Shown piece after piece: positions 11,782 through 23,646 of a DNA stretch of 64,000 bases (position 1 is the first letter of the stretch; the number at the start of each line of letters is the position of its first letter). A model generated the notes under the pieces. The model saw only the letters and a program-made list of their open reading frames with translations. It did no database searches and had not been told where the DNA came from. The position numbers and the translations under genes are program-made. This DNA comes from Monodelphis domestica (Eukaryota; Chordata; Mammalia; Didelphimorphia; Didelphidae). The DNA lies in NCBI RefSeq assembly GCF_027887165.1, contig NC_077232.1:15029255-15093254 (forward strand), given 5' to 3'.

Positions 11782-14700
11782 AGGGAGGGACTAAAAAGGG
11801 AAACGTCAAGGGAGGGGACAAGGGGGACTGATTCAAAGTAAATCACTGGACTAAAAGGTAGAGCCGAAGAAGAAAAGGTTAGAATTAGGGAAGGCAATCA
11901 AAATGCCAGGGAGTCCACAAATGACAATCATAACTTTGAACGTGAATGGGATGAACTCACCCATAAAACGTAGACGAATAGCAGAATGGATTAGAATCCA
12001 AAACCCTACCATATGTTGTCTTCAAGAAACACACATGAGGCGGGTTGACACCCACAAGGTCAGAATTAAAGGATGGAGTAAGACCTTCTGGGCCTCAACT
12101 GATAGAAAGAAGGCAGGAGTGGTAATCATGATATCTGATAAAGCCAATGCAAAAATAGATCTGATCAAAAGGGATAGGGAAGGTAATTATATTTTGTTAA
12201 AAGGGACTCTAGACAATGAGGAAATATCATTAATCAACATGTATGCACCAAATAATATAGCACCCAAATTTCTAATGGAGAAACTAGGAGAATTGAAGGA
12301 AGAAATAGACAATAAAACCATACTAGTGGGAGACTTAAACCAACCATTATCAAATTTAGATAAATCAAATCAAAAAATAAATAAGAAAGAGGTAAAAGAA
12401 GTGAATGAAATCTTAGAAAAATTAGAATTAATAGACATATGGAGAAAAATAAATAGGGATAAAAAGGAATACACCTTCTTCTCAGCACCACATGGCACAT
12501 TCACAAAAATTGACCATACATTAGGTCACAGAAACATAGCACACAAATGCAAAAAAGCAGAAATAATGAATGCAGCCTTCTCAGATCACAAGGCAATAAA
12601 AATAATGATTAGTAATGGTACATGGAAAACCAAATCTAAAACCAATTGGAAATTAAACAATATGATACTCCAAAACCGTTTAGCTAAAGAAGAAATCATA
12701 GAAACAATTAATAATTTCATCAAGGAAAATGACAATGGCGAAACATCCTTTCAAACCTTTTGGGATGCAGCCAAAGCGGTAATCAGAGGCAAATTCATAT
12801 CCCTGAAAGCTCATATTAACAAACAAGGGAGAGCAGAGATCAATCAATTGGAAATGCAATTGAAAAAACTCGAAAGCGATCAAATTAAAAACCCCCAGCA
12901 GAAAACCAAATTAGAAATCCTAAAAATTAAGGGAGAAATTAATAAAATCGAAAGTGATAGAACTATTGATTTAATAAATAAGACAAGAAGCTGGTACTTT
13001 GAAAAAACAAACAAAATAGACAAAGTACTGGTCAATCTAATTAAAAAAAGGAAGGAAGAAAAGCAAATTCACAGCATTAAAGATGAAAAGGGGGACAGCA
13101 CCTCCAATGAGGAGGAAATTAAGGCAATCATTAGAAATTACTTTGCCCAATTATATGGCAATAAATACACCAATTTAGGAGAAATGGATGAATATATACA
13201 AAAATACAAACTGCCTAGACTAACAGAAGAGGAAATAGAATTCTTAAATAATCCCATATCAGAAATTGAAATCCATCAAGCCATCAAAGAACTTCCTAAG
13301 AAAAAATCCCCAGGGCCTGATGGATTCACCTGTGAATTCTATCAAACATTCAGAGAACAGTTGACCCCAATACTATACAAACTATTTGACATAATAAGCA
13401 AAGAGGGAGTTCTACCAAACTCCTTTTACGACACAAACATGGTACTGATTCCAAAACCAGGCAGGTCAAAAACAGAGAAAGAAAACTATAGACCAATCTC
13501 CCTAATGAATATAGATGCAAAAATTTTAAATAGGATACTAGCAAAAAGACTCCAGCAAGTGATCAGAAGGATCATTCACCATGATCAAGTAGGATTCATA
13601 CCAGGGATGCAGGGCTGGTTCAACATTAGGAAAACCATCCACATAATTGACCACATCAACAAGCAAACTAGCAAGAACCACATGATTATCTCAATAGATG
13701 CAGAAAAAGCCTTTGATAAAATACAACACCCATTCCTATTAAAAACACTAGAAAGCATAGGAATAGAAGGGTCATTCCTAAAAATAATAAACAGTATATA
13801 TCTAAAACCAACAGCTAATATCATCTGCAATGGGGATAAACTAGATGCATTCCCAATAAGATCAGGAGTGAAACAAGGATGCCCATTATCACCTCTACTA
13901 TTTGACATTGTACTAGAAACACTAGCAGTAGCAATTAGAGAAGATAAAGAAATTGAAGGTATCAGAATAGGCAAGGAGGAGACCAAGTTATCACTCTTTG
14001 CGGATGACATGATGGTCTACTTAAAGAATCCTAGAGATTCAACCAAAAAGCTAATTGAAATAATCAACAACTTTAGCAAAGTTGCAGGATACAAAATAAA
14101 CCCACATAAATCATCAGCTTTTCTATATATCTCCAACACAGCTCAGCAGCAAGAACTAGAAAGAGAAATCCCATTCAAAATCACCTTAGACAAAATAAAA
14201 TACCTAGGAATCTATCTCCCAAGACAAACACAGGAACTATATGAACACAACTACAAAACACTCGCCACACAACTAAAACTAGACTTGAACAATTGGAAAA
14301 ACATTAACTGCTCATGGATAGGACGAGCCAATATAATAAAAATGACCATCCTACCCAAACTTATTTATCTATTTAGTGCCATACCCATCGAACTACCAAA
14401 ATACTTCTTCACTGATTTAGAAAAAACCATAACAAAGTTCATTTGGAAGAACAAAAGATCAAGGATATCCAGGGAATTAATGAAAAAAAACACATATGAT
14501 GGGGGCCTTGCAGTCCCTGACCTAAAACTATATTACAAAGCAGCAGTCATCAAAACAATTTGGTACTGGCTAAGAAACAGAAAGGAAGATCAGTGGAATA
14601 GACTGGGGGAAAACGACCTCAGCAATACAGTATACGATAAACCCAAAGATCCCAACTTTTGGGACAAAAAATCCACTATTCGATAAAAACTGCTGGGAAA

Positions 14701-16057
14701 ATTGGAAGACAGTGTGGGAGAGACTAGGAATAGATCAACACCTCACACCCTACACCAAGATAAATTCAAAATGGGTGAGTGACTTAAACATAAAGATGGA
14801 AACCATAAGTAAATTGGGTAAACACAGAATAGTATACATGTCAGACCTTTGGGAGGGGAAAGGCTTTAAAACCAAGCAAGATATAGAAAGAATCACAAAA
14901 TGTAAAATAAATAATTTTGACTACATCAAACTAAAAAGCTTTTGTACAAACAAAACCAATATAACTAAAATCAGAAGGGAAACAACAAATTGGGAAAAAA
15001 TCTTCATAGAAACCTCTGACAAAGGTTTAATTACTCATATTTATAATGAGCTAAATCAATTGTACAAAAAATCAAGCCATTCTCCAATTGATAAATGGGC
15101 AAGGGAAATGGATAGGCAGTTCTCAGATAAAGAAATCAAAACTATTAACAAGCACATGAAGAAGTGTTCTACATCTCTTATAATCAGAGAGATGCAAATC
15201 AAAACAACTCTGAGGTATCACCTCACACCTAGCAGATTGGCTAACATAACAGCAAAGGAAAGTAATGAATGCTGGAGGGGATGTGGCAAAGTAGGGACAT
15301 TAATTCATTGCTGGTGGAGCTGTGAACTGATCCAACCATTCTGGAGGGCAATTTGGAACTATGCCCAAAGGGCGACAAAAGAATATCTACCCTTTGACCC
15401 AGCCATAGCACTGCTGGGTCTGTACCCCAAAGAGATAATGGACACAAAGACTTGTACAAAAATATTCATAGCTGCGCTCTTTGTGGTGGCCCAAAACTGG
15501 AAAACGAGGGGATGCCCATCAATTGGGGAATGGCTGAACAAACTGTGGTATATGTTGGTGATGGAATACTATTGTGCTCAAAGGAATAATAAAGTGGAGA
15601 AGTTCCATGGAGACTGGAACAACCTCCAGGAAGTGATGCAGAGCGAGAGGAGCAGAACCAGGAGAACATTGTACACAGAGACTAATACACTGTGGTATAA
15701 TCGAACGTAATGGACTTCTCCATTAGGGGCGGTGTAATGTCCCTGAACAACTTTCAGGGATCCAGGAGAAAAAAAACACCATTCATAAGCAAAAGATAAA
15801 CTATGGGAGTGGAAACACCGAGAAAAAGCAACTGCCTGAATACAGAGGTTGAGGGGACATGACAGAGGATAGACTTTAAATGAACACTCTAATGCAAATA
15901 CTATCAACAAAGCAATGGGTTCAAATCAAGAAAACATCTAATGCCCAGTGGACTTACGCGTCGGCTATGGGGGGTGGGGGGGAGGAAAAGAAAATGATCT
16001 ATGTCTTTAACGAATAATGCTTGGAAATGATCAAATAAAATATATTTAAAAAAAAAT
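11782..16057 (+). mobile_element. L1 retrotransposon, 5'-truncated in the inter-ORF tract (ORF2 only)
   Basis: The insertion starts within the purine-rich inter-ORF region (AGGGAGGGACTAAAAAGGG), carries all of ORF2, then a 3' UTR with a G-run (about 15970) and an A-rich tail. A perfect 13-bp target-site duplication (11769-11781 and 16058-16070) defines its ends. It lacks a 5' UTR and ORF1. The near-intact ORF2 and perfect duplication point to a relatively recent insertion. It lies in the same orientation as the V2R gene it follows. Confidence 0.95.
11903..15710 (+). pseudogene. L1 ORF2 (endonuclease-reverse transcriptase), one-base frameshift
   Basis: Starts at ATG 11903 ([20 protein letters not shown]), the start shared by sister copies. 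The AP endonuclease domain has [23 protein letters not shown] and SDHKAI. The RT domain carries [45 protein letters not shown] and the active site [11 protein letters not shown] at about 13995-14022. The C-terminal [18 protein letters not shown] is at about 15272-15325. The frame is open for 927 codons to 14686, then continues from 14712 in the next frame to 15710. The only visible break is an A-run of six at 14666-14671 where sister copies have five. The total span, about 1,268 codons, is normal for mammalian ORF2. Confidence 0.95.
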
Positions 16058-16070
16058 AATAAATTACATA

Positions 16071-16340
16071 TGTGTGTGTATGTGTGCATGACTGTATGTG
16101 TGCCTGATTTTGGATTCTTGGTTTAGTATTTTTCACTTTTCTAACTGTAAAAATGGAGATTAGAACCCCAGACTTCAATCCCCAGACATCAATCCCCAGA
16201 AGTCCTTGGCACTTCCCTGAACGTCCAATAATCTCACGTAAGTACAAGATCAACATTTGTATTTAAACTGACTGAAATGCCTACTTGGGTCTCTCTACTT
16301 CTCCTTCTAAGCACACACATCTCTCAAGATGTAATAAGTG
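16071..16340. other. Flanking sequence beginning with TG-rich tract
   Basis: Starts with a TG-rich stretch (16071-16110) directly behind the right target duplication of the L1. The rest shows no recognisable gene or repeat. Confidence 0.5.
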
Positions 16341-16359
16341 AAATTGAATGGGCTTACCA

Positions 16360-16500
16360 GCCCTAGGTTTTTTTTTTCCTTTTATTATTTTATTTCTTTT
16401 TTTCTTGATTTCTAATAATCTTTAATAAACCTCTAAAAATATAATACTTTTGGTAGATAAAATTTATCTATTACAGTTTTGGCGACAACTAGATTGACTG
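16360..16500 (+). repeat. Possible plus-strand ERV LTR end with primer-binding-site-like sequence
   Basis: T-rich sequence with AATAAACCTC at about 16422, then TATTACA and TTTTGGCGACAAC at about 16471-16488. This order (poly(A) signal, LTR end in CA, then TGG-starting primer site) is what retroviral LTR/leader junctions show. The protease-like fragment 500 bases downstream on the same strand supports this, but no paired LTR is visible. Confidence 0.3.
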
Positions 16501-16944
16501 ATATATTCTCAATTTTTTTTAAAGATAGCCTAGATAATGATTTCTAAGCCACTTTTCTTTAAGGCATTTTAGAAAAGCATCTTGATCAGCCTGAACCTGG
16601 TTGCCTGCACTCCTACCTGAAGCCATCCACTTCGGAGTTAATTTATTCAGATTGCTCACCTGGTCCCAGCCCTGCCTAGCCAGGCCCACTTCTGGGATCC
16701 TGCAATCCAGATCTGTATGATGCAGATCCTTTCTCCTGGTCCCGACCAGCCCAGCCCCAGCAACTCTGGCCTCCAAGCAGATCACTCATTGCCCCAGGGC
16801 CAGGACTCACTTCCAGCAGCTGGTAAAAAACAGGGGTGATTTTTCTTTAGGCTACAATTAGCCTCCATGTGGCAAGGGCCAGGGGATCACAGGTGAGGAG
16901 AATGAAGAGAGGGAAGAGACTTTTCCAAATAGGAACTTACAAGC

Positions 16945-17130
16945 ATGGCTTTTAAAGGATATCTTTTGAGTGCACTGGCCCTTTCATTTATCTCCCCAGA
17001 TGATTCCTTATCATTGGAAGTACCTGAGGACTCTTTAAATTTACTCCCTGAAATTCTCTCAGAGATTCAGGGGAAAAATTCAGCTCCCTGCAATTCTTTG
17101 GCCCAATTTGAGATTCCAAAAACCCAACTT
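16945..17130 (+). pseudogene. Small ERV pol (protease end) fragment, plus strand
   Basis: The peptide SPDDSLSLEVPEDSLNLLPE and the following FEIPK closely match the minus-strand ERV copy A at about 23.24-23.37 kb (SPDGSLSLEIPEESLNLLP, then FEIPK). This is therefore a relic of a related element in opposite orientation, only about 60 codons long. It is followed at once by a SINE. The ATG at 16945 is probably accidental. Confidence 0.6.
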
Positions 17131-17134
17131 CACT

Positions 17135-17325
17135 GTGGGGAGGCAGCTCAGTGGTTCAGTGAATTGAGAGCCAAGCTTAGAGATGGGATGTCCTGGGTTG
17201 AAATCTGGCCTCAGACATTTCCGGATGGTGTGGCCCTGGGCAGGTCATTTAACCCCATTGCCTACCCCTTATCACTCTTCTGCCTTCTGACAATAGGAAT
17301 CTAAATTGATAAAAAAAAGAAGAAA
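17135..17325 (+). repeat. tRNA-derived SINE (marsupial type), fairly well preserved
   Basis: It starts GGGGAGGCAGCTCAGTGGTTCAG, an A-box-like head. A B-box-like GGGTTGAAATCTGGCCTCAGACA follows, then GTGTGGCCCTGGGCAGGTCATTTAACCCC, and an A-rich tail at about 17308-17325. This is the usual head-to-tail plan of marsupial tRNA SINEs mobilised by L1. It abuts the ERV pol fragment, so it probably inserted into it. Confidence 0.85.
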
Positions 17326-17762
17326 CTTTAAAGAGACTGGAGGTTTTATTTTTAAGGCTTTTCATACTCCAATGTTTTATAAAACATTTTATTACATTTT
17401 GCTGATTGTTTTGTTTATGATTTAACTTTGTGATTTTAAGTTCATATATTAATGTATTCATTACCATTCTGTTATGCTGAATCATTTTAATATACAGTTT
17501 TAACTACTGTTTAATTCTGTTGCTTTTCCCCTATAACTATACTGAACAAATATTATTGAGTAAGCCCATATTCAAACAGCTTTTCTTTTTTGACATCGTA
17601 AATTGTCATGTAGAGGATAGATGGACTCCATCAGAACATTGCTACAATTGTATAACAACCTTTCAAAAATTTAATGAGCTAAATATCTCAAATTGATTTT
17701 AAGGGTTGTTTAGGAATTTTTTTCCAACAAATCTGGTCATTTTGCCTGCCCCTAACAGGAGG
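17326..17762. other. Unassigned AT-rich sequence
   Basis: No convincing coding frame, SINE or LTR is seen. It leads up to the 3' LTR of ERV copy A. Confidence 0.5.
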
Positions 17763-17766
17763 TAAG

Positions 17767-18844
17767 TGTAACATTTAAAATAGTTGGTGCCATAAACTGT
17801 TATAATTAAAATGGTTGATGTAAACTTTAGTGAGTTAAAATGGTGGAAGATATAAATTATGCTAGATATAAGAGTGTGTGAGTAGATTGTGACCTCAGAA
17901 AATATGTTTCACTACAGTGTCTTGTTTTTAAATCAATATATAAGGTGGTCACCAGGGAAATATTCCCAATTATTCAATATACTCAAGTCAACTGAGTTTT
18001 ATAGAGATTTTAATTAATAATACAATGAGTAATCAAAGAAAGAGAGAGATAAAAGGTATGAGTATGAAGGCCCTTAATCCAACATGGCCTAGACCTGAGT
18101 CTTAAGAGAGAGAGAATCAGTCACTTTTTATAACTCACCACAATATTTGTCTTAAGCAAGGATGTTTGGGGAACAGTCTCCCCAGAGGGAGTTCCAGCCA
18201 GAGTCAGCCTCCCAAGGGACTTCTTCTCAATAGATCTTCAAAGGGCCTCCTCCAAAAGGATCTATCTCAAAGGATCTCCTCAAAAACCCTTAGGCTCAAG
18301 AGATATCTTTTCTTATATAGGGTTTTTTTCCTATGTCACCTCCCCTAAGTTCTTCCATCTACCAATCACCATAGATTTTTTCTAAAAGACAACCCATCTG
18401 AATTCTTGCTAAGTTGACTAATCTCCTCAGTAAATCTGAACCAGAGAAAAAAAGCTGAGTCGACTAATCTTATTAAGAGAAAACTTGCCCGACCCTTTTA
18501 GGTATCTAGAATCCCATTGTATCAATTCTAAAAAACAGGCATGGCTTAAAGAACTTCTTGCCTTATTATAAGCATGGGTCCAAGTACTTTCATTGTTTAG
18601 CAAGGAGTTTTCTCCCCTAAAGCAGTCTTAAGTATGGGTGGAGTAGAGGTCCTCCCATAGCAAGGAGTTTTCTCCCCTAAAGCAGTAGTAAGTACGGGTG
18701 GAGTAGAGGTCCTCCCATTTCTGATCCTGGCGAGTTCTCACATCAAAATGGGGAATGGTTCCAGTAGGGTATTTGTTCCAATGGAGGATTCCTCAATGTA
18801 GAAATTTTTAACATTCACAAGTCTGAGAAATTTCAAGACTTACA
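17767..18844 (-). repeat. 3' LTR of ERV copy A
   Basis: Read on the minus strand it runs from TGTAAGTCTTG at 18844 to ATGTTACA at 17767, the TG...CA ends expected of an LTR, about 1.08 kb. It is similar along its length to LTRs at 34.1-35.1 and 51.3-52.35 kb. The polypurine tract lies directly upstream on the minus strand. It contains a 60-bp tandem duplication (18601-18720). Confidence 0.85.
18601..18720. repeat. 60-bp tandem duplication within LTR A
   Basis: CAAGGAGTTTTCTCCCC starts both 18601 and 18661. The two 60-base units differ at only a handful of positions. Related LTRs elsewhere in the window carry one unit, so this is specific to copy A or its sublineage. Confidence 0.95.
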
Positions 18845-18853
18845 AACCCCCCT
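18845..18853 (-). promoter_or_regulatory. Polypurine tract of ERV copy A
   Basis: On the minus strand a run of purines, AGGGGGGTT, directly precedes the LTR start TGTAAG. This is the normal place for plus-strand DNA priming in retroviruses. The sister site in copy B (24377-24385) reads AGGGAGGTT. Confidence 0.75.
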
Positions 18854-20168
18854 GATGATCATTGGGAGACTAGTCTCCCCATTGATCATTTAACATAATC
18901 AATTTGTAATCCTATATGCACTTCTAACTATAGATATACACGGTATTCAAATTTCTAAGAGGAATTAGAATAGTGAGGGAGGAAATAGAAAAGAAAGCAA
19001 AACCAATGTTTTGCTAGGCGCATTGACAGAAAGCCAAATTAGGGGCAGTCCCTTTTGGCATAAATGTGTACATTTACAATAAATGTTCAATCAAAGTGCA
19101 GTTCAATCAATCATATTCAAAGTTTATTCTTGTTCTTCTTGATGAAGTGTAGGTTTTCTGGCATCTTTCTGCAACAGTTCATTCTCTGGATACAAAAGTT
19201 TCAAGCTTCTTTTTATAAAAATCTTTTCTAGAACAAAATCAAAATCTTGAATTTTTATAAAAGTACAATCTTAAAAAATCAAAATTCTTAGATTTTTATA
19301 AAAATACAATCTCAAACAAAAAATTCAAAAATCTTTAGATTTTAAATTAAAATATCATCCCCCCTGAAGTAGGTGTTAAAAAACATCAAGTTTAGCTCAG
19401 AATGTAATGTTCAGTTATGGGGGTATATGAGTCAATTATCAAAAGAAAAGAAAAAATAATAAAAAACATAAGGAAAAATTCAAAATAGGTCCTTGTATAG
19501 GTCCAATTTATCACTGTAGGACAGAATGCAGTAATATTTCACTTAGTCATTTGTAGCCAAGACTACAGGAATTTGCCACAATATGAGAAGAGAAGAATTA
19601 GAATTCTATTTTCATAGGGAAGCATCATTCCCTCATATGACCTTTTTGTCATTCTCAGGGATATAGGGAGCCAGCATGATAATCAAATTTTGTACTTGTA
19701 TGAGTACTTCTTAAAGAGTGTAGATACAAGGAAGTCCTACGACTTAACGTATGTCAAGTGTCGCAACCTCAAGTCTCACATTAGTATTTCCTGTGTGCTC
19801 TTTTTGGCACTATTCAGGTTAAGTCTGTGCTCCTTATTTTCATCCCCTTTTCTGGAATCAGATAAAAACATTAATCACAGTCCTATAATATTTAATCAAT
19901 AAATGGCAGGTTCCCATAGTTTAAAGCTTTTAGGTATATATTGATATTATAGCAAGAATATATATTAACTTCTATTACTGCACGAAAAAATACTAATATT
20001 AATTATGTGTACCTTCAGTACAAAAATGAGAAAAATCAAATATTCTAATCAAAATAAAGAAAAGAAATAAGAAAAATAAGAAAAAAATCAGTAATTCAAT
20101 GTGTTCTCAAAAAAACAGCATAAATTTATCTATGGATTATTATATCCAATTCATATGATAGGATACAG
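18854..20168 (-). other. Non-coding region between integrase and 3' LTR of ERV copy A (no env)
   Basis: About 1.3 kb separates the pol stop from the polypurine tract. No envelope-like reading frame, signal peptide, SU/TM cleavage motif or fusion peptide is seen. The same region in copy B (24386-24729 plus 29040-30037) aligns along its length, so it is a genuine, shared feature of the family and not an env deletion private to one copy. Confidence 0.7.
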
Positions 20169-23100
20169 TCAATCAGTCTCAGCAGAAGATGCTTTCTTCA
20201 CATGTGAGCAGTGAATCCAAGAGTCCTTTTCTCCAATCTTTATAGATGTTGGAGTAGTTAACAATATTTGGAATGATCCTTCCCATGAAGTTTGAGTTGC
20301 TCCAGTTCTCTTGAAAATCTAAATATAAATTTTGTGTCCTGGGTTCAGGTCATGCAGAGAAAAATCTAATGGTCCGGCTTGTACTACTGCTCGGGATTCA
20401 TGAAGTTCACATAGTTTGTGCTGTAACTCCTGTATATAGGAAGCAATAGTAATATCTCCCCCTAATAGTGAGGTATATGCTGGGAAGAAAGGCTTAGCCT
20501 GCATAGGAGGATGTCCAAAAAGCATTTCAAATGGTGAAATATGTAAGCCTTCTCTAGGCCTGCTTCTAAGATAAAATAGGGCCAGAGGGAGAATTTCAGG
20601 CCATTTTAAATGGGTCTCAGTGCATAATTTTCCAATCATAGTTTTAAGTTCTTTATTCATCCTCTCAACTTGGCCTGAACTCTGGGATGATATGGAACAT
20701 GGAATTTTGGAGTTATCCCCAAACAAGTATATATCTGATTTAGAACAGAATCAGTAAAATGACTCCCATATTGGAATCAATACGTGCTAGCAGGCCAAAG
20801 TGAGGAATAATTTCTTTTAAAAGCACCTCAGCAACAAATGCTGCTGTGGCTCAGGCTGTAGGAAATGCTTCCAGCCATCTGCTCAGTTTGTGTCCTATAA
20901 CCAGACAAAATTTATATTGCCCAGCCTTGGGCATTGTTATGAAATCTATCTGTAGATGTTCAAAAGGAGTGTAAGCCAGAGGATGTCCACCAAAGGCTTT
21001 TCCACGAAATGCATATTGGTTATATGCCTGGCAGGTAGAGCAGGCTGAACATACTTTAGAGGTTATAGTAGTTAAACCAGGGGCTATCCATACTCTCTTC
21101 ACGGAGTCCATGCTGCCCTGGGTGCCAAAAAGACAATTTTTATGAATAGATTGGCAAATTTGGTTATAGAAACTTCTAGGGACTAGGGGTTTTCCTTCAG
21201 ATGACACCCATACTCCATTAATTTGTTTTGTTTTAAATTTTTGTTTCCATTTTTCCACTTCCTTTTCATTATAGTAAAGTGGTAAATTTAAATTATTAGT
21301 AGTTGTTAATGTTAAAATTAATTCCTGTCCTTCTATGGATGTTAGCTTTGCAGCGGCATCTGCTCAATCATTTCCTCTAGAGACAGGGTCAGTGCCACCT
21401 GTATGGGCAGAACAATGAACTACAGCTAGGGCTTCAGGAAGCTGGAGAGCAGAAAGAACTTCATTAATAATTTCTGCATTAGCTATAGATTTTCCAGCTG
21501 AGGTTAAAAATCCTCTCTGAAGCCATAACATTCCGACTGAGTGACAAATGCCAAAAGCATATCTAGAATCCATATAAATTGTTGCCTTTTTATCCTTGGC
21601 AATTATACAAGCTTGCTTCAGAGCTATGAGTTCTGCTCCTTGAGCAATAATGTTAGAAGGTAGTGAAGCTGACCATTCAGTGACAAATTCTGAGACTATG
21701 GCAGCTCCAGTGTAACGTATGCCATCCCTCATAAAGGCAAACCATCAGTAAATAAAATCAGATATGCATTGTGTAAGGGAGTGTCCAAGAGATTATCTCA
21801 AGGCTTTTCTGCCATGGACACTAATGTTTCACAATTGTGTAATGGTTCTCCTGAAGTTGGTAAATCTGGAAGCAGGATTAAGACTAGTACAACGTTTTAA
21901 AATAATGTTTTCACTATTTAATAATTTTATTTCATATCTTGTAATTCTCTGATCTGAGAATGCCTATGTTCTATGTTTTATCAACAATGCTTCTACCTCA
22001 TGTGGGCAAATTATTGTTAATGGACATCCCAATATTAGATCAACAGTTTTTTTTTTACTAGTAAGGCTGTAGCAGCTACTCCTCTAAGGCATGGTGGTGC
22101 TCCTGCTGCTACTGGGTCCAGTTGAGCAGAATAATAAGCAATTGGGCATTGAGAAGGTCCTAAAGTCTGAGATAACACTCCAGAAGCTACTCCTCTTCAC
22201 TCATGCACAAAGTAAATGGCTTGTTGTAATCTGGGATGCCTAGAGCAGGGGCAGACAAGATAGCCTTTTTTAGATCTGATAGAGCTGACAAGTGTTCAGG
22301 CTCTAATTTGAGGGGTTCAGGAACCGAAGCCTTTGTTAATGCTATAAGGGTTTTAGTAATTTCCCCATAGCAAGGAATCCATTGCCTGCAAAACCCTGTT
22401 GCTCCTATAATTGCTCTCAACTGTTTCTTAGTAGTAGGAGTGCTTAAATTTTGAATATTCTCAATTCGTTTTGGAGAAATATAACGAGCACCCACAGTCA
22501 GGATGAATCCCAAATATTCTACTTTAGGGAGACACCACTGAACTTTATCCTTCGAGATTTTATGTCCTCTTTGTACAATTCCATAAGAAGGTGTTTGCTA
22601 TCTTCTTGACATGTTTTTGCGTCTTTTGAAGCTAAGAGTAGATCATCTACATATTTGATTAATTTACTATTTTTAAATGTTATATTGTCTGTGTCTTGGC
22701 TCAAAATTTGCTCAAATAAACTCGGACTTTCCACATAACCCTGTGGTAGCCGACTCCATGTATTTTGTGAGCCCTTCCAGATGAAAGCAAAAATATGCCT
22801 GGAGTTCTCATGTATAGGTATGGAAAAGAAAGCTGACCACAAGTCATCTACTGTAAAGTATGTAGCTGTGCTAGGAATAGAAGAAATAATAGTATTTAGG
22901 TTTGAAACTATGGAGTGTCTCTTTATAATGTGATTATTCACTGCCCTCAGATCCTGTACAAATCCATAGAAGTGCTTGCCATGAGGCCCTCGTTTTTGGT
23001 TTTTTAACTGGCAGGATGGGCGTGTTGTATTCAGATTTGAAAGGGATTATTATTCCTTGTTCTATTAATGAGTTAATAATTGGTGTAATAACCTCAATTG

Positions 23101-23410
23101 CCTCCTTTGAGAGGGGATGCTGAAGGATGGAAGGAGGTGGGCTAGATTTAGTTTTTATCTGCATAGGAACAGCAGATTTAAGTAAGCCTACATCAGAAAA
23201 TGTGGCCCAAAGAGACTGGCATATCTTTAGGTATTTCAAAAGTGGAAGGTTCTTTTGCCTCCTGGTTTTCTGAGAGAAGTACAGGGAGTAAATTTAAAGA
23301 TTCCTCTGGTATTTCCAATGATAAAGAACCATCTGGTGAACAAGTTATTGTGGCTCTGAGTTTGCAAAAAAGGTCTCTCCCCAACAAAATTAAAGGGAAG
23401 TCAGGCATTG
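20169..23410 (-). pseudogene. ERV copy A pol (protease end, RT, RNase H, integrase), broken
   Basis: Read from 23410 downward. First comes the end of protease (LILLGRDLF). RT follows with DVGL, a HPLSKEA/NTPILPVKK block, LPQGYVESPSLFEQIL and the active site YVDDLLLAS at about 22640. RNase H has YMDSRYAFGICHS at about 21555. Integrase has CSACSTCQAYN and PFEHLQIDFI at about 20945, and ends at a TGA at 20169-20171. YVDD with LPQG and the RNase H wording indicate a gammaretrovirus-like (class I) element. Stops and shifts at about 22934, 22516, 22187, 21730, 21364, 20850 and 20700 inactivate it. The protease active site and everything upstream are replaced by the LTR of copy B. Confidence 0.85.
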
Positions 23411-23569
23411 TGACAAGGAAATCACTTTAAAATACTGATATATATTAATTTAAGGTCACCAAGATATTCAACTATGTAATTCCTAAATTAAAACTCAAGT
23501 CAGCAGTCAACCTTTTATGGAGTTTTTAATTAAAAAAAGAAGGAAGAAAGGTATTAGAGAGAGAGAGAA

Positions 23570-23646
<77 letters not shown>

